From Acidimicrobiia bacterium (GTDB lineage Bacteria > Actinomycetota > Acidimicrobiia > Acidimicrobiales > JANYDT01), in assembly GCA_025359845.1 (NCBI GenBank), contig JANYDT010000232.1:1-39834 (forward strand): DNA of 39,834 bases, written 5' to 3'. Made by a program: the position numbers and the translations under genes. The notes under the pieces are model-generated. The model was not told where the DNA came from, searched no databases, and was given only the letters and a program-made list of their open reading frames with translations. Position 1 is the stretch's first letter. Every line of letters begins with the position of its first letter. Positions 8,573 through 16,925 of the stretch are shown here, piece after piece.

Positions 8573-8587
8573 AAGGAGCCGGTCGTG
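8573..8587 (+). promoter_or_regulatory. Strong ribosome-binding site and GTG start of the UGA-containing redoxin gene
   Basis: AAGGAG at 8573-8578 lies six bases before GTG 8585-8587. This fixes the start upstream of the in-frame UGA at 8708-8710 and argues that the region before UGA is translated. Confidence 0.75.
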
Positions 8588-9109
8588 ACGTTACAGATGG
8601 GCGACTCTATGCCTGATGTCAATCTGGTCGACCAGGACCTCCGCCCCTGGAGCATCTCGGGGCACGTGGGCCGGCCGCTGGTGCTGATCCTGCATCGCCA
8701 CTTGGCTTGACTGCCGTGTCAGGAACATGTGATCGCCGTGCGCGATCACCTAAACCGCTTCGGTGACGCCACGATCGCCATAGTGACATTCGCCGACCCA
8801 CACCGACTCGCCGGCTATCGGGCCCACCTCCAGATACCCTTCTCGATACTTTCCGACATTGACCGAGCGATGTATACGCTGTTAGGCGCCGGACGGGGGA
8901 CCGCCCGACAGATATGGTCGCTCGCCACGTTGCGCACGTACGCGCGGCTCATCCGTGGCGGCAAACGCCTCCATCGTCCGACGGAAGACATCAATCAGCT
9001 CGGTGCCGATGTTGTCATCGGCCGGAACGGACGCATCCGATACCTCGCTCTGCCAGCTACTCCTGACTCGCGGCCGCCGATCAGCGATCTTATCGAAGCG
9101 CTGGACTGA
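8585..9109 (+). CDS. Selenocysteine-containing peroxiredoxin-like (AhpC/TSA-type) protein, UxxC
   Basis: Reading through TGA 8708-8710 gives a 174-residue thioredoxin-fold protein. Residues 1-41 (GDSMPDVNLVD, then GRPLVLILHRHLA) and residues 43-174 (LPCQEH, VTFADP, PFSILSDIDRAMYTLLG, LGADVVIGRNGRIRYL) form one continuous AhpC/TSA-like domain. The UGA is residue 42, in HRHLA-U-LPCQEH, where relatives have the first Cys of a CxxC-type redox site; Cys45 is intact. Codon quality is even on both sides and there is no other lesion. A hairpin suited to a bacterial SECIS follows. Expected role: thiol peroxidase or disulfide chemistry in the cytoplasm. The alternative is a single-base Cys-to-stop mutation (TGT or TGC to TGA) in a dying gene. 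It lies 72 bases after the cargo-like gene. Confidence 0.75.
8711..8750 (+). promoter_or_regulatory. Candidate bacterial SECIS hairpin
   Basis: GTGATCGC (8729-8736) pairs perfectly with GCGATCAC (8742-8749) around the five-base loop CGTGC (8737-8741). Twenty-six bases separate the UGA from the loop, and G is the second loop base. Known bacterial SECIS rules are a 16-37 base spacing, a small apical loop with G among its first two bases and a 4-16 bp upper stem; all are met. Confidence 0.7.
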
Positions 9110-9122
9110 CGCGCAGGGCGAC

Positions 9123-9142
9123 GGGTGGGTGTACGCCCACCC
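9123..9142. terminator. Hairpin between convergent genes
   Basis: GGGTGGG (9123-9129) and CCCACCC (9136-9142) form a 7-bp GC-only stem with loop TGTACG. It lies between the redoxin stop (9109) and the stop of the small secreted protein (9164). No T-run follows, so it may be a weak bidirectional terminator. Confidence 0.45.
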
Positions 9143-9163
9143 ATCGACCCAACTGTAGCGGTC

Positions 9164-9355
9164 CTACTTGGCGACGGTCGTATCGGAAGCGGCCTTCGTG
9201 GCGGTTGACTTGACTTTGATCGTGCGACATGTGCGCTTGCCCTTGACGGTCTTGCAAACACGTTTGGTCGTTGTCTTGGCCTCGGCGTGGAGGGGAACAC
9301 CGACCATGACGGACATGGCGACGGCGGCAGCGGCGAGAGTGCGTTTGAGCTTCAT
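9164..9355 (-). CDS. Small secreted basic protein
   Basis: ATG 9355-9353 gives 63 residues: a signal peptide MKLKRTLAAAAVAMSVMVG with probable cleavage after AEA, then a short Lys/Arg/Thr-rich mature part with two cysteines (RVCKTVKGKRTCRTIKV). The two Cys could form one disulfide. No known family is recognised. Longer in-frame starts exist (ATG 9403), but they would place 16 residues before an obvious signal peptide. It is divergent from the GT-C gene at 9491 and convergent with the redoxin gene. Confidence 0.55.
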   Translation of the reverse strand: MKLKRTLAAAAVAMSVMVGVPLHAEAKTTTKRVCKTVKGKRTCRTIKVKSTATKAASDTTVAK

Positions 9356-9490
9356 AGACAAACACACTACCCCGAAGCACTCCGAAGCAGACTTCATCGC
9401 CATCTCAGTTCGCGCTCAACATCGTCTATGACGCTCAGCCTCCACTATGTGTCGTGTCCTGAGGCCGATCAATTCGGGGAGACTGACTCC

Positions 9491-10807
9491 ATGGAACGGA
9501 CGCGACACCAACCGTTCCTACCGCGCGCACTAACCCACGCACTACGGATCGTCGTCGTTGCCGTCATCGGTGTGAGCGTCGTGTGGGGTCGGCGGCTTCA
9601 AACTCGCACCCCCGAAATAAATCTCGGCGCGGCGCCGCTGGTTGGTAGTTGGCATTGGCGGCCCTCGTGGCTCCTGCTCCCGCCGGCGGTGATCGGGGCG
9701 CTCGTAGTTGCGGTCGGCCCGTCCGTCCTGCGCCGGTGCCAGTTCTGGTTGGGTGTGGCCCTCACCGCCGGCACCGCCGTCAGTTTCAGCCTGTTGCTGG
9801 CGGCGGCCGATGGCGCGCACGCGATCCTTGCTCCCGTGGTCGACAAGACCGAGTACTTCGACAACCTTGACGTGCTGCCGCCCGCCCGCGACCTGCTCAC
9901 CTGGTTCAGCACCCGCGACTTCCTGGTGAACTACTCCGTGCATCTCAAGGGACACCCACCCGGATTCATCCTGCTGATCAAGGGTTTGGCGGCGATCGGT
10001 CTCGATCACCCGTGGGCCACGGGCGCGTTGTCTTTCGCCGGCGTCGCGTTGATGTGCATCGGCGTGCTCGTGACGGTCAGGACTGTCGCAAGCGAAACCC
10101 ACGCCCGCTCGGTTGCCCCGTTTCTGGCCATCGCGCCGTTCGCCGTCTGGTTGGGTACATCAGCCGATGCCTTCTACACCGGTGTCTTTGCGCTCGGCGT
10201 GGCGATGGTCGCGTCCGGCGCCCGCCGGACCGGCCGCACGGGTATCGTGCTTTGCGTATTCGGGGGCGTAACCCTGGCCGCCGCATTGTTCCTGACCTAC
10301 GGCGCGTTCGTCCTCCTCCCCCTCCCCGGCCTCCTGATGCTCGTCGGCACGCGCACCTCGTGGAGCACACGGGCGCGGCGATGTGGCGCCGCGACACTAG
10401 GAGGTGCGGTCGTATTCCTCTTGTTTCGCCATTTCGGGTTCTGGTGGTTTGACGGTCTCCGCACAACGCGAGGGTTGTACTGGGAAGGAACCGCCAAATT
10501 TCGTCCGTGGACATACTTCCTTGTCGGAAACCTTGGTGCCCTTCTCATCGCTCTCGGGCCGGCAACGTCGGTCGCCATTGTCCGTCTACGGGATCGAACC
10601 CTTTGGCTATTGGTAGGGTCGACGTTGGCTTGCGTGGCCCTCGCGAACGTGTCTCAGTATTCCAAGGGAGAGGTCGAGCGGATTTGGCTGCTCTTCATGG
10701 CATGGATGACGATCGCGACCGCCACTCTGCGCAATCCACGACGATGGCTGGCCCTCCAGCTCGCGACCGGTCTGCTTCTACAGGCATGGCTGGTGTCCAA
10801 GTGGTGA
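9491..10807 (+). CDS. Polytopic membrane protein, probable GT-C-fold glycosyltransferase
   Basis: A 438-residue protein from ATG 9491 with about 10-12 hydrophobic segments. The first long loop has an acidic patch and the sequence LLTWFSTRDFLVNYSVHLKGHPPGF. The HPPG signature and the acidic loop after the first helices occur in actinobacterial GT-C enzymes that use polyprenyl-phosphate sugars for cell-envelope glycans. A C-terminal YSKGEVERIWLLF motif also recurs in that group. The substrate is unknown. It appears monocistronic, convergent with coxE. Confidence 0.6.
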   Translation: MERTRHQPFLPRALTHALRIVVVAVIGVSVVWGRRLQTRTPEINLGAAPLVGSWHWRPSWLLLPPAVIGALVVAVGPSVLRRCQFWLGVALTAGTAVSFSLLLAAADGAHAILAPVVDKTEYFDNLDVLPPARDLLTWFSTRDFLVNYSVHLKGHPPGFILLIKGLAAIGLDHPWATGALSFAGVALMCIGVLVTVRTVASETHARSVAPFLAIAPFAVWLGTSADAFYTGVFALGVAMVASGARRTGRTGIVLCVFGGVTLAAALFLTYGAFVLLPLPGLLMLVGTRTSWSTRARRCGAATLGGAVVFLLFRHFGFWWFDGLRTTRGLYWEGTAKFRPWTYFLVGNLGALLIALGPATSVAIVRLRDRTLWLLVGSTLACVALANVSQYSKGEVERIWLLFMAWMTIATATLRNPRRWLALQLATGLLLQAWLVSKW

Positions 10808-10857
10808 CCACCGGATCACAAGACAGCCACGACGGGTAGCCGGCACCAGCATCGGAA

Positions 10858-12072
10858 TCATCCCGCAATGGCGACCGCCACCTCTCGCATCGCTTCGTAG
10901 GAGTGGCCGCTCACGAAAACGTCGACGTAGGGCAGCGCCGCCACCATCCCGGCGACAAGGGGCTCGTAATCGGCGCGCTGTTTGCGGGGGTTGACCCACA
11001 CAACTCGATACGCGAGGCGCGAGAGGCGCGCCATCTGCTCTTCGAGTACCGCGGCATCGCCGCCCTCCCAACCGTCGGAAATGATGACGACGACCGATCC
11101 CCGGGCGACGCCGCGCCGACCCCAGCCGTCGAGGAATTCGGCGAGGGCCGCGCCGATGCGCGTCCCCCCCGACCAGTCCGGCGCAGCCGCCGTAGCGCGA
11201 TGCATCGCGACCTCCGGCGAGTAATGGCGCAGGACCGGCGTGGCCCGCGTGAGGCGGGTCGAGAACAGGAACGCCTCTGCCGTCAACGCCCGCACCGCGG
11301 CGTGCAGCAAATACAAATACGCCCGCGAGTACCGCTCCATCGACCCTGACACGTCCGCTATCAGCACCACCCGCCGCGCCCGCTTCACTCGGGCTTTGAA
11401 CGCCAGGCGCACCGGATCACCGCCGCTGCGCCGAGCGGCGCGGATCGTCCGGCGGAGATCATGGTGCGACCCTCGGTGCGCCGCCCGTCGGCGATGACTA
11501 CGCCGAAGCGGCGGATGCAACGTGAGGTCACCGATCATGCCGGCCAACTGCACCAGTTCGTCTGACGAACAAGACCCGAAGTCTTTCGCTCGGAGGCGTT
11601 CCTCGGCGCTCAGCGTCATCTCGACCGACTCACTCGCACGGTCGCCGTCGCCTTCATCAGAACCCGATCCTTCATGCGCCGGTACTGCACGAGGCCCGAG
11701 ACCATTGGCCGGCGGCGGCCCCGACGTCTTACTCCGGCTCGGTCTCGACCCGGGCTCGATACCCGAGGGGATGAGGGGTGCATGACTTGCACCACGAGTC
11801 ACATCGTCGATGTGCCCAAGAAACACCTCATCGAAAACGGCGTCGAGCACGCTGCGCTGCGCCCTGCTCCCGATCAAGGTAATGCGGGCTATCCATCGCA
11901 GTTCGTCGGTCGTGGTCGGCCGTAGATCGACGATCGCCCCTGCGAACCGGGCCACGCGATCGGGCGCCGTGGGCACCCCGGCGGCGTCGAGCAACGCGCC
12001 GAATCGGGCGCATACGCCGGCGAGGTCACCGCCCGGACCCTCCGTCGCGGTGCGACTCAGCCCACCAGCCAC
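10858..12072 (-). CDS. coxE: CoxE-like von Willebrand factor A protein, CO dehydrogenase maturation
   Basis: A 404-residue protein. The C-terminal half is a VWA domain with a MIDAS start DVSGSMERYS, SGGTRIGAAL and VVIISDGWEGGD. The N-terminal half is helical, with a low-complexity Ser/Pro/Gly linker. CoxE works with the MoxR ATPase CoxD in assembling the CuSMo active site of CO dehydrogenase. The proposed GTG 12072-12070 overlaps the coxD stop by 16 bases, consistent with coupling; the start is uncertain because the frame is open further upstream. Last gene of the cox unit. Confidence 0.85.
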   Translation of the reverse strand: MAGGLSRTATEGPGGDLAGVCARFGALLDAAGVPTAPDRVARFAGAIVDLRPTTTDELRWIARITLIGSRAQRSVLDAVFDEVFLGHIDDVTRGASHAPLIPSGIEPGSRPSRSKTSGPPPANGLGPRAVPAHEGSGSDEGDGDRASESVEMTLSAEERLRAKDFGSCSSDELVQLAGMIGDLTLHPPLRRSHRRRAAHRGSHHDLRRTIRAARRSGGDPVRLAFKARVKRARRVVLIADVSGSMERYSRAYLYLLHAAVRALTAEAFLFSTRLTRATPVLRHYSPEVAMHRATAAAPDWSGGTRIGAALAEFLDGWGRRGVARGSVVVIISDGWEGGDAAVLEEQMARLSRLAYRVVWVNPRKQRADYEPLVAGMVAALPYVDVFVSGHSYEAMREVAVAIAG

Positions 12073-12947
12073 GCCAGGCCCTTCTGTCGGACCACCTCGA
12101 GATCCTCGTGGTACTTGACGACCGTGGCCAGAGTCGCCGCCGCCGAAGTCTCGTCGAGCCGGGCGAACCCGAGAACATCGAGTGCGCTCGTCCAACTGAT
12201 CGCCTCAGCGATACCGGGTGGCTTTTGCAGTTCGAGGGTCCGCACGCGCGCCACCGCGGCGGCAACGTATTCGGCCATCGCGACGGCCGAGGCCGGAACC
12301 CGTAGTCGCACGATGGCCGCCGCCCGATCGACAGACGGAAAGTCGATCCAGTGGTAGAGGCAGCGCCGCTTCAGCGCGTCGTGCAGGTCGCGGGTGCGAT
12401 TCGACGTGAGCACGACGATGGGAGGATGTACCGCGCGAATGGTGCCGAGTTCGGGGATCGTCACCGACGATTCGGCCAACATCTCGAGCAGGAACGCTTC
12501 GAATTCGTCGTCGGCGCGATCGACTTCGTCGATCAGCAGAATCGCCGGCCGGGGCCCAACGTGGCGCAGCGCCTGCAGCACCGGGCGGGCGACGAGGTAA
12601 TCGGAGGTGAACAAATCGGTGTCGGAGAGTCGGTCGTGCGAAACCTCGGCGAGGCGGATGGCCAAGAGCTGGCGCGGATAGTTCCACTCGTAGAGCGCGT
12701 CCGAAAGTTCGACACCCTCATAGCATTGCAAACGGATCAACGGCGTATTCAACGCCGTTGACAGACTCTTGGCCGCCTCGGTCTTGCCGACGCCGGCTTC
12801 GCCCTCGAGCAGCAACGGCTGACGCAGCCGAACCGCCAACGTGAGCGCGGTGGCCAAACCGGAATCGACCAGATACCCGGCGGCCGCCAGCCGTGCGGTC
12901 AAATCGGCGACGCCGCCAATCAGAGGCTCCAAGGGTTGCTCAGACAT
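12057..12947 (-). CDS. coxD: CoxD, MoxR-type AAA+ ATPase for CO dehydrogenase maturation
   Basis: A 296-residue AAA+ protein with Walker A LEGEAGVGKTEAAK, Walker B ILLIDEVDRADDEFE, sensor VLTSNRTRDLHDALKRR and a MoxR lid domain. CoxD mediates insertion of sulfur and copper into CO dehydrogenase and fits the usual 295-residue length. ATG 12947-12945 is preferred because GGAG precedes it and it follows the xdhC stop. An alternative ATG at 12980 lies inside the xdhC end, and the two starts sit in near-identical 22-base sequences 33 bases apart. Confidence 0.9.
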   Translation of the reverse strand: MSEQPLEPLIGGVADLTARLAAAGYLVDSGLATALTLAVRLRQPLLLEGEAGVGKTEAAKSLSTALNTPLIRLQCYEGVELSDALYEWNYPRQLLAIRLAEVSHDRLSDTDLFTSDYLVARPVLQALRHVGPRPAILLIDEVDRADDEFEAFLLEMLAESSVTIPELGTIRAVHPPIVVLTSNRTRDLHDALKRRCLYHWIDFPSVDRAAAIVRLRVPASAVAMAEYVAAAVARVRTLELQKPPGIAEAISWTSALDVLGFARLDETSAAATLATVVKYHEDLEVVRQKGLAWLVG

Positions 12948-12960
12948 AGTCTCCGGGGGC

Positions 12961-13977
12961 TCACACGGTGGCTGAGACATAGTCCCCGGGCGAGGCCGCG
13001 AAAGCGCGCAGGCAGCCGCTTCCGCAGAACCACCAGCGCGTCCCATCCTGGTCGAGGTGAAGCGAAGCGTCGACCATGGCCACCGTCATCGCGCACACCG
13101 GGTCTTTCGCCAAGCCCGGAGCGGCGACTGCGCCGTCGGCCCCCGAGGCATTCGACTCGGCGATCGCTCTCCCCGTCGGCCGCGGCCGCCGGCTCACGAT
13201 CTCGGCCAGGATCGACAAAGCGATCTCGTCGGGCGTGCGGGCGCCGATGTCGAGTCCTGCCGGCGTCGAGACCCGAGAGGTGTGCGACGGGCACATCCCG
13301 AGTGAGGCCAGTACCGAAGGGCCACGCTTGGCGCTCGCCACGAGGCCGATGTACTCGACGCCGGCATCGAGCGCGGCGCGCAGGGCCTCCTCCTCATCGC
13401 GTCCGTGCGAAGCGACCACGACCGCCGTCGCACCGGTCGCCGAGTTGGGCCCGGTACTCGCAACCTCACAGCCCCCAATGCCGCGACCCCCAACCTCGTA
13501 ACTCCCCACTTGGTAACCCATGGCTCGGCCCAGAACCGTCAGCGATCGGGCGATCGGCGTGTCTCCGACGATCACCAGAACCGGAGCCGGACGCACCGGT
13601 TCGAGAAAGATCTCGAGGGTGCCACCCGACAGGCAGGGGTTGTGCACTGTGATGCGACCGGCGCCCGGCCCCACCGCGCCGGGCCCGGGGGCGGCCCCTG
13701 TCGACTCGTCGGGAGAGGTCGCCGCATCGAGAGACGGAGCGGGGGCGGGAGTGATGCGCAGAAGCAGCGAGTCGCCGGAATCGAGCAGGGCCAGCGCCTG
13801 AGCGCGAACCGTCGATTCGGCGCACGCCCCGCCCACGAAGCCCTCGATGGTGCCGTCGGGCAGCACGATGGCCTGGTCGCCGGGCTTGGCCGAAGTGGGC
13901 CGTTCGGCCGCAACCACACGGGCCCGTACGAACGGAACACGCTGCGCGGCCAACTCGGCGACCCGTCGCTCGATCAT
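12961..13977 (-). CDS. XdhC/CoxI-family protein with C-terminal YHS domain
   Basis: A 338-residue protein. Residues 1-125 are the XdhC/CoxI N-terminal domain (GDQAIVLPDGTIEGFVGGACAE, VHNPCLSGGTLEIFLEP). Residues 130-265 are the Rossmann-like XdhC_C domain (VLVIVGDTPIARSL, VASHGRDEEEALRAAL, YIGLVASAKRG, DIGARTPDEIALSILAEIV). Residues 290-335 form a YHS-type domain (KDPVCAMTV, WWFCGSGCLRAF) with three cysteines. XdhC proteins bind molybdenum cofactor and sulfurate it for hydroxylases. YHS domains are associated with metals, so the fusion may join cofactor handling with copper delivery. It lies 33 bases after coxL and 13 before coxD. The stretch around residues 155-175 is Gly/Val/Glu-rich and locally repetitive. 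Confidence 0.85.
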   Translation of the reverse strand: MIERRVAELAAQRVPFVRARVVAAERPTSAKPGDQAIVLPDGTIEGFVGGACAESTVRAQALALLDSGDSLLLRITPAPAPSLDAATSPDESTGAAPGPGAVGPGAGRITVHNPCLSGGTLEIFLEPVRPAPVLVIVGDTPIARSLTVLGRAMGYQVGSYEVGGRGIGGCEVASTGPNSATGATAVVVASHGRDEEEALRAALDAGVEYIGLVASAKRGPSVLASLGMCPSHTSRVSTPAGLDIGARTPDEIALSILAEIVSRRPRPTGRAIAESNASGADGAVAAPGLAKDPVCAMTVAMVDASLHLDQDGTRWWFCGSGCLRAFAASPGDYVSATV

Positions 13978-14010
13978 CGTGTCGACCTCACACCTGCTTC
14001 ACGGGGCCGG

Positions 14011-16443
14011 TCACTCGATGGCCAGGTCGGTGCGCAACGGCCGGCCTTGCATGGCCCGCCACACCTGGGCCGGCGTCAGCGGCATGTCGGCGTGGCGCAC
14101 TCCGATGGCGTCCATCACGGCGTTGACCACGGCCGGAGGCGACCCCACGGTGGCCGACTCGCCCACCCCCTTGCAGCCGAGGGGATGATGCGGTGACGGA
14201 GTCACCGTCTCGCCGAGTTCGAAGCTAGGCACCTCCATGGTGGTCGGCAGCAGATAGTCCATGAACGAGCCGCCGAGACAGTTGCCGGCATCGTCGAATG
14301 CAATCACCTCCATGAGCGCCATGCCGATGCCGTCGACGAGTCCGCCGTGCACCTGGCCCTCCACGATCATCGGGTTGATGCGCGGCCCGCAGTCGTCGAC
14401 GGCGATGAACCGGCGCACCTTCACCTGTCCCGTCCCCGCGTCGACATCAACAACGCAGATATAGGCCCCGAACGGATAAGTGAGATTGGGCGGGTTGTAC
14501 ACCGCCTGCGCGTCGAGATGGCCCTCGACTCCATCGGGCAACTCCAGCGACGAATGCGACAGCATGGCGATCTCCTGGATCGTCTTGCCCTGCGACGGAT
14601 CACCCTTGACCGACCAACGGTCACGGTTCCACTCAAGATCATCGGGTGAGCATTCGAGCGCAACGGCGGCGATGATACGGGCCTTGTCGCGTACGCGCCG
14701 GGCGACGACCGCGGCCGCGGCACCCGACACCGGCGTCGAACGCGACCCGTAGGTGCCGAGACCAAACGGGGTGTTGTCGGTGTCGCCGTTGATCACCTCG
14801 ACGTCTTCGGGCGGGATGCCGACCTCCTGCGCCACAATTTGCGCGAACGTCGTCTCGTGCCCTTGACCCTGGCTCTGCACCGACAAGCGCAGTTGAGCTT
14901 TGCCGGTTGGATGTACTCGTAGCTCGCAGCCGTCGGCCATGCCGAGACCGAGGATGTCCATGTGCTTTCGAGGCCCGGCCCCGACACCCTCGGTGAAGAA
15001 CGAGAGCCCTATGCCCATCAACTCACCGCGGGCCCGCTTTTCGGCCTGTTCTTTACGTAACTCGGCGTAGCCGGCGATGTCCAACGCCATCTGCAGCGCC
15101 CGGGGATAGTCGCCCGAGTCGTACTCCCAACCCGTCGGTGTCGTATAAGGAAACTGCTCGGGTCGCAGCAGGTTCTTCATTCGGAGTTCCGCGGGATCCA
15201 TCTTCAGTTCCGCGGCGAGGCAATCGACGATGCGCTCGACGAGGTACACGGCTTCGGTGATCCGGAAAGAGCAGGCATAGGCCACGCCCCCCGGCGCCTT
15301 GTTCGAATAGACGCCGGTAACTTTGCAATGCGCGGCACCGTAATCGTAAGAACCGGTGAAAATGTGGAAAAACCCAGCCGGGTAATTCGTCGGCTGGGCG
15401 GTCGCATTGAACGCGCCATGATCAGCGAGCACGTCGACGCGCAGGCCCACAATTTTGCCGTCCCTCGTCGCCGCGATTTCACCCTTCATGTGGTAATCAC
15501 GAGCGAACCCGGTGGACATGAGGTTCTCGGATCGATCTTCGATCCATTTGACCGGTTTGCCCGTCACGATCGACCCGACAATCGAACATACATAGCCCGG
15601 ATAGATCGGTACCTTGTTGCCGAAGCCCCCTCCGATATCAGGACAGATCACCTGAATTTTGTGCTCGGGGAGGCCGGCCACGAGCGCGTACACCGTCCGG
15701 TGGGCGTGGGGGGCCTGCGTGTTCGACCAAAGGGTGAGCTTGCCCGACACCGGGTTCATCTCGGCCACCATGCCGCACGTTTCCATGGGCGCGGGATGCG
15801 AGCGCGGATAGAGCATCGCCTGCGCGACCACGACTTCGGCCGATGCAAAAGCGGCATCAGTGGCTTCTTTGCTGCCCGACTCCCAATCAAAGATGTGGTT
15901 GTCGGTCTTGCCCTCCTTGTCGTCACGGATGACCGGCGCGCCAGGATCGAGCGCTTTCCGGGCGTCCATGACAACCTCCAGCGGCTCATAGTCGACGACG
16001 ATCAGCTCGAGGGCATCCTTGGCCGAATAGCGGTCGTCAGCCACCACGAAAGCCACTTCCTGACCCTGGAAGCGCACCTTGTCGGTGGCGAGCACGGCTT
16101 GCGTGTCATACGACATTGTCGGCATCCACGCCAACTTCAGCCCTTCGAGGGTGGCCCCGGTAATCACCGCCCGCACCTTCGGGTGGGCCTCCGCCGCACT
16201 GGTGTCGATCGAGACAATTCGGGCGTGCGCATACGGGCTGCGCAGGATGGCACCGTGCAGCATTCCGGGCCGCTTCACATCGTCGATGTAGTTGCCCTTG
16301 CCGCGCACGAAGCGCACGTCTTCTTTGCGCAGCATGCGGCCGAAGCCCATCGGATTGCCGCCAGGGCTCAGCGCCGCGGTGTCGGTTGCGGTTGCGGTGG
16401 TGGAGGTCGCGGTGGTGGAGGTCGTTTCTTCGATGATCGTCAT
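14011..16443 (-). CDS. coxL: CO dehydrogenase large subunit, form I (Mo/Cu)
   Basis: An 810-residue molybdopterin subunit of the xanthine-oxidase family. It catalyses CO + H2O to CO2 + 2H+ + 2e-. The active-site loop reads VAYACSFR, matching the AYxCSFR signature of form I CoxL; Cys391 would bind copper. GCKGVGESATVG carries the catalytic Glu region, and GGGFGNK and QSQGQGHETTFAQ are cofactor contacts. The N-terminus has a Thr/Ala/Ser-rich tract encoded by short direct repeats before PMGFGRMLRKED. ATG 16443 overlaps the coxS stop as ATGA. The frame remains open upstream to 17199, opposite coxS/coxM coding, but that is not used. Confidence 0.96.
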   Translation of the reverse strand: MTIIEETTSTTATSTTATATDTAALSPGGNPMGFGRMLRKEDVRFVRGKGNYIDDVKRPGMLHGAILRSPYAHARIVSIDTSAAEAHPKVRAVITGATLEGLKLAWMPTMSYDTQAVLATDKVRFQGQEVAFVVADDRYSAKDALELIVVDYEPLEVVMDARKALDPGAPVIRDDKEGKTDNHIFDWESGSKEATDAAFASAEVVVAQAMLYPRSHPAPMETCGMVAEMNPVSGKLTLWSNTQAPHAHRTVYALVAGLPEHKIQVICPDIGGGFGNKVPIYPGYVCSIVGSIVTGKPVKWIEDRSENLMSTGFARDYHMKGEIAATRDGKIVGLRVDVLADHGAFNATAQPTNYPAGFFHIFTGSYDYGAAHCKVTGVYSNKAPGGVAYACSFRITEAVYLVERIVDCLAAELKMDPAELRMKNLLRPEQFPYTTPTGWEYDSGDYPRALQMALDIAGYAELRKEQAEKRARGELMGIGLSFFTEGVGAGPRKHMDILGLGMADGCELRVHPTGKAQLRLSVQSQGQGHETTFAQIVAQEVGIPPEDVEVINGDTDNTPFGLGTYGSRSTPVSGAAAAVVARRVRDKARIIAAVALECSPDDLEWNRDRWSVKGDPSQGKTIQEIAMLSHSSLELPDGVEGHLDAQAVYNPPNLTYPFGAYICVVDVDAGTGQVKVRRFIAVDDCGPRINPMIVEGQVHGGLVDGIGMALMEVIAFDDAGNCLGGSFMDYLLPTTMEVPSFELGETVTPSPHHPLGCKGVGESATVGSPPAVVNAVMDAIGVRHADMPLTPAQVWRAMQGRPLRTDLAIE

Positions 16444-16919
16444 GTCGAGGCTCCAACGGTTGCGGGGTGAGCGGCGGCCCACTGGACGGACTTCACGATG
16501 TTGTGATAGCCGGTGCACCGACACAGCTGCCCCGACAAAGCTTCGCGGATCTCGAGTTCCGACGGATTGGGGTTGTGGTCGAGCAGCCAGCGCGCCGTCA
16601 TCATCATCCCTGGTGTGCAGAAGCCGCATTGCAGCCCGTGGCACTCCATGAACCCTTGTTGCACAGGATCGAGCACGCCACCGACGGCCAATCCTTCGAT
16701 TGTGGTGACGCGATGCTTGTCGGCCATCACCGCCAGCACGGTGCAACTCTTCACCGGCACATCGTCGAGCCACACGACGCAGGCGCCGCAGTTCGACGTG
16801 TCGCAACCCCAATGCGTGCCGGTTTCGCCGGCCACATCTCGGATGTAGTGGACGAGCAGCAGTCGCGGCTCGACATCGTGGCTCTGTTCGGTACCATTGA
16901 GATTCACATTTATCTGCAT
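16440..16919 (-). CDS. coxS: CO dehydrogenase small subunit, 2x[2Fe-2S]
   Basis: A 159-residue iron-sulfur subunit. The plant-type cluster motif is WGCDTSNCGACVVW with C59 following. The second cluster motif is GLQCGFCTPGMMM with SGQLCRCTGYHNIV. It passes electrons from the Mo/Cu site to FAD. It starts six bases after the coxM stop, with AAGGA upstream, and ends in a four-base overlap with coxL, so the three structural genes are translated together. Confidence 0.96.
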   Translation of the reverse strand: MQINVNLNGTEQSHDVEPRLLLVHYIRDVAGETGTHWGCDTSNCGACVVWLDDVPVKSCTVLAVMADKHRVTTIEGLAVGGVLDPVQQGFMECHGLQCGFCTPGMMMTARWLLDHNPNPSELEIREALSGQLCRCTGYHNIVKSVQWAAAHPATVGAST

Positions 16920-16925
16920 GGTTGG

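Noticed and set aside
8510..8587. Read-through of TGA 8510-8512 would join the cargo-like protein in frame to the redoxin gene with no further stop
   Set aside because: A strong ribosome-binding site and GTG start the redoxin gene, the 24 intervening codons have no domain features, and no Cys position or SECIS-like hairpin marks this TGA.
15328..16470. Long plus-strand open frame opposite coxL
   Set aside because: It is the antisense of coxL codons, with no start signal and His/Arg/Gly-rich composition typical of a shadow frame.
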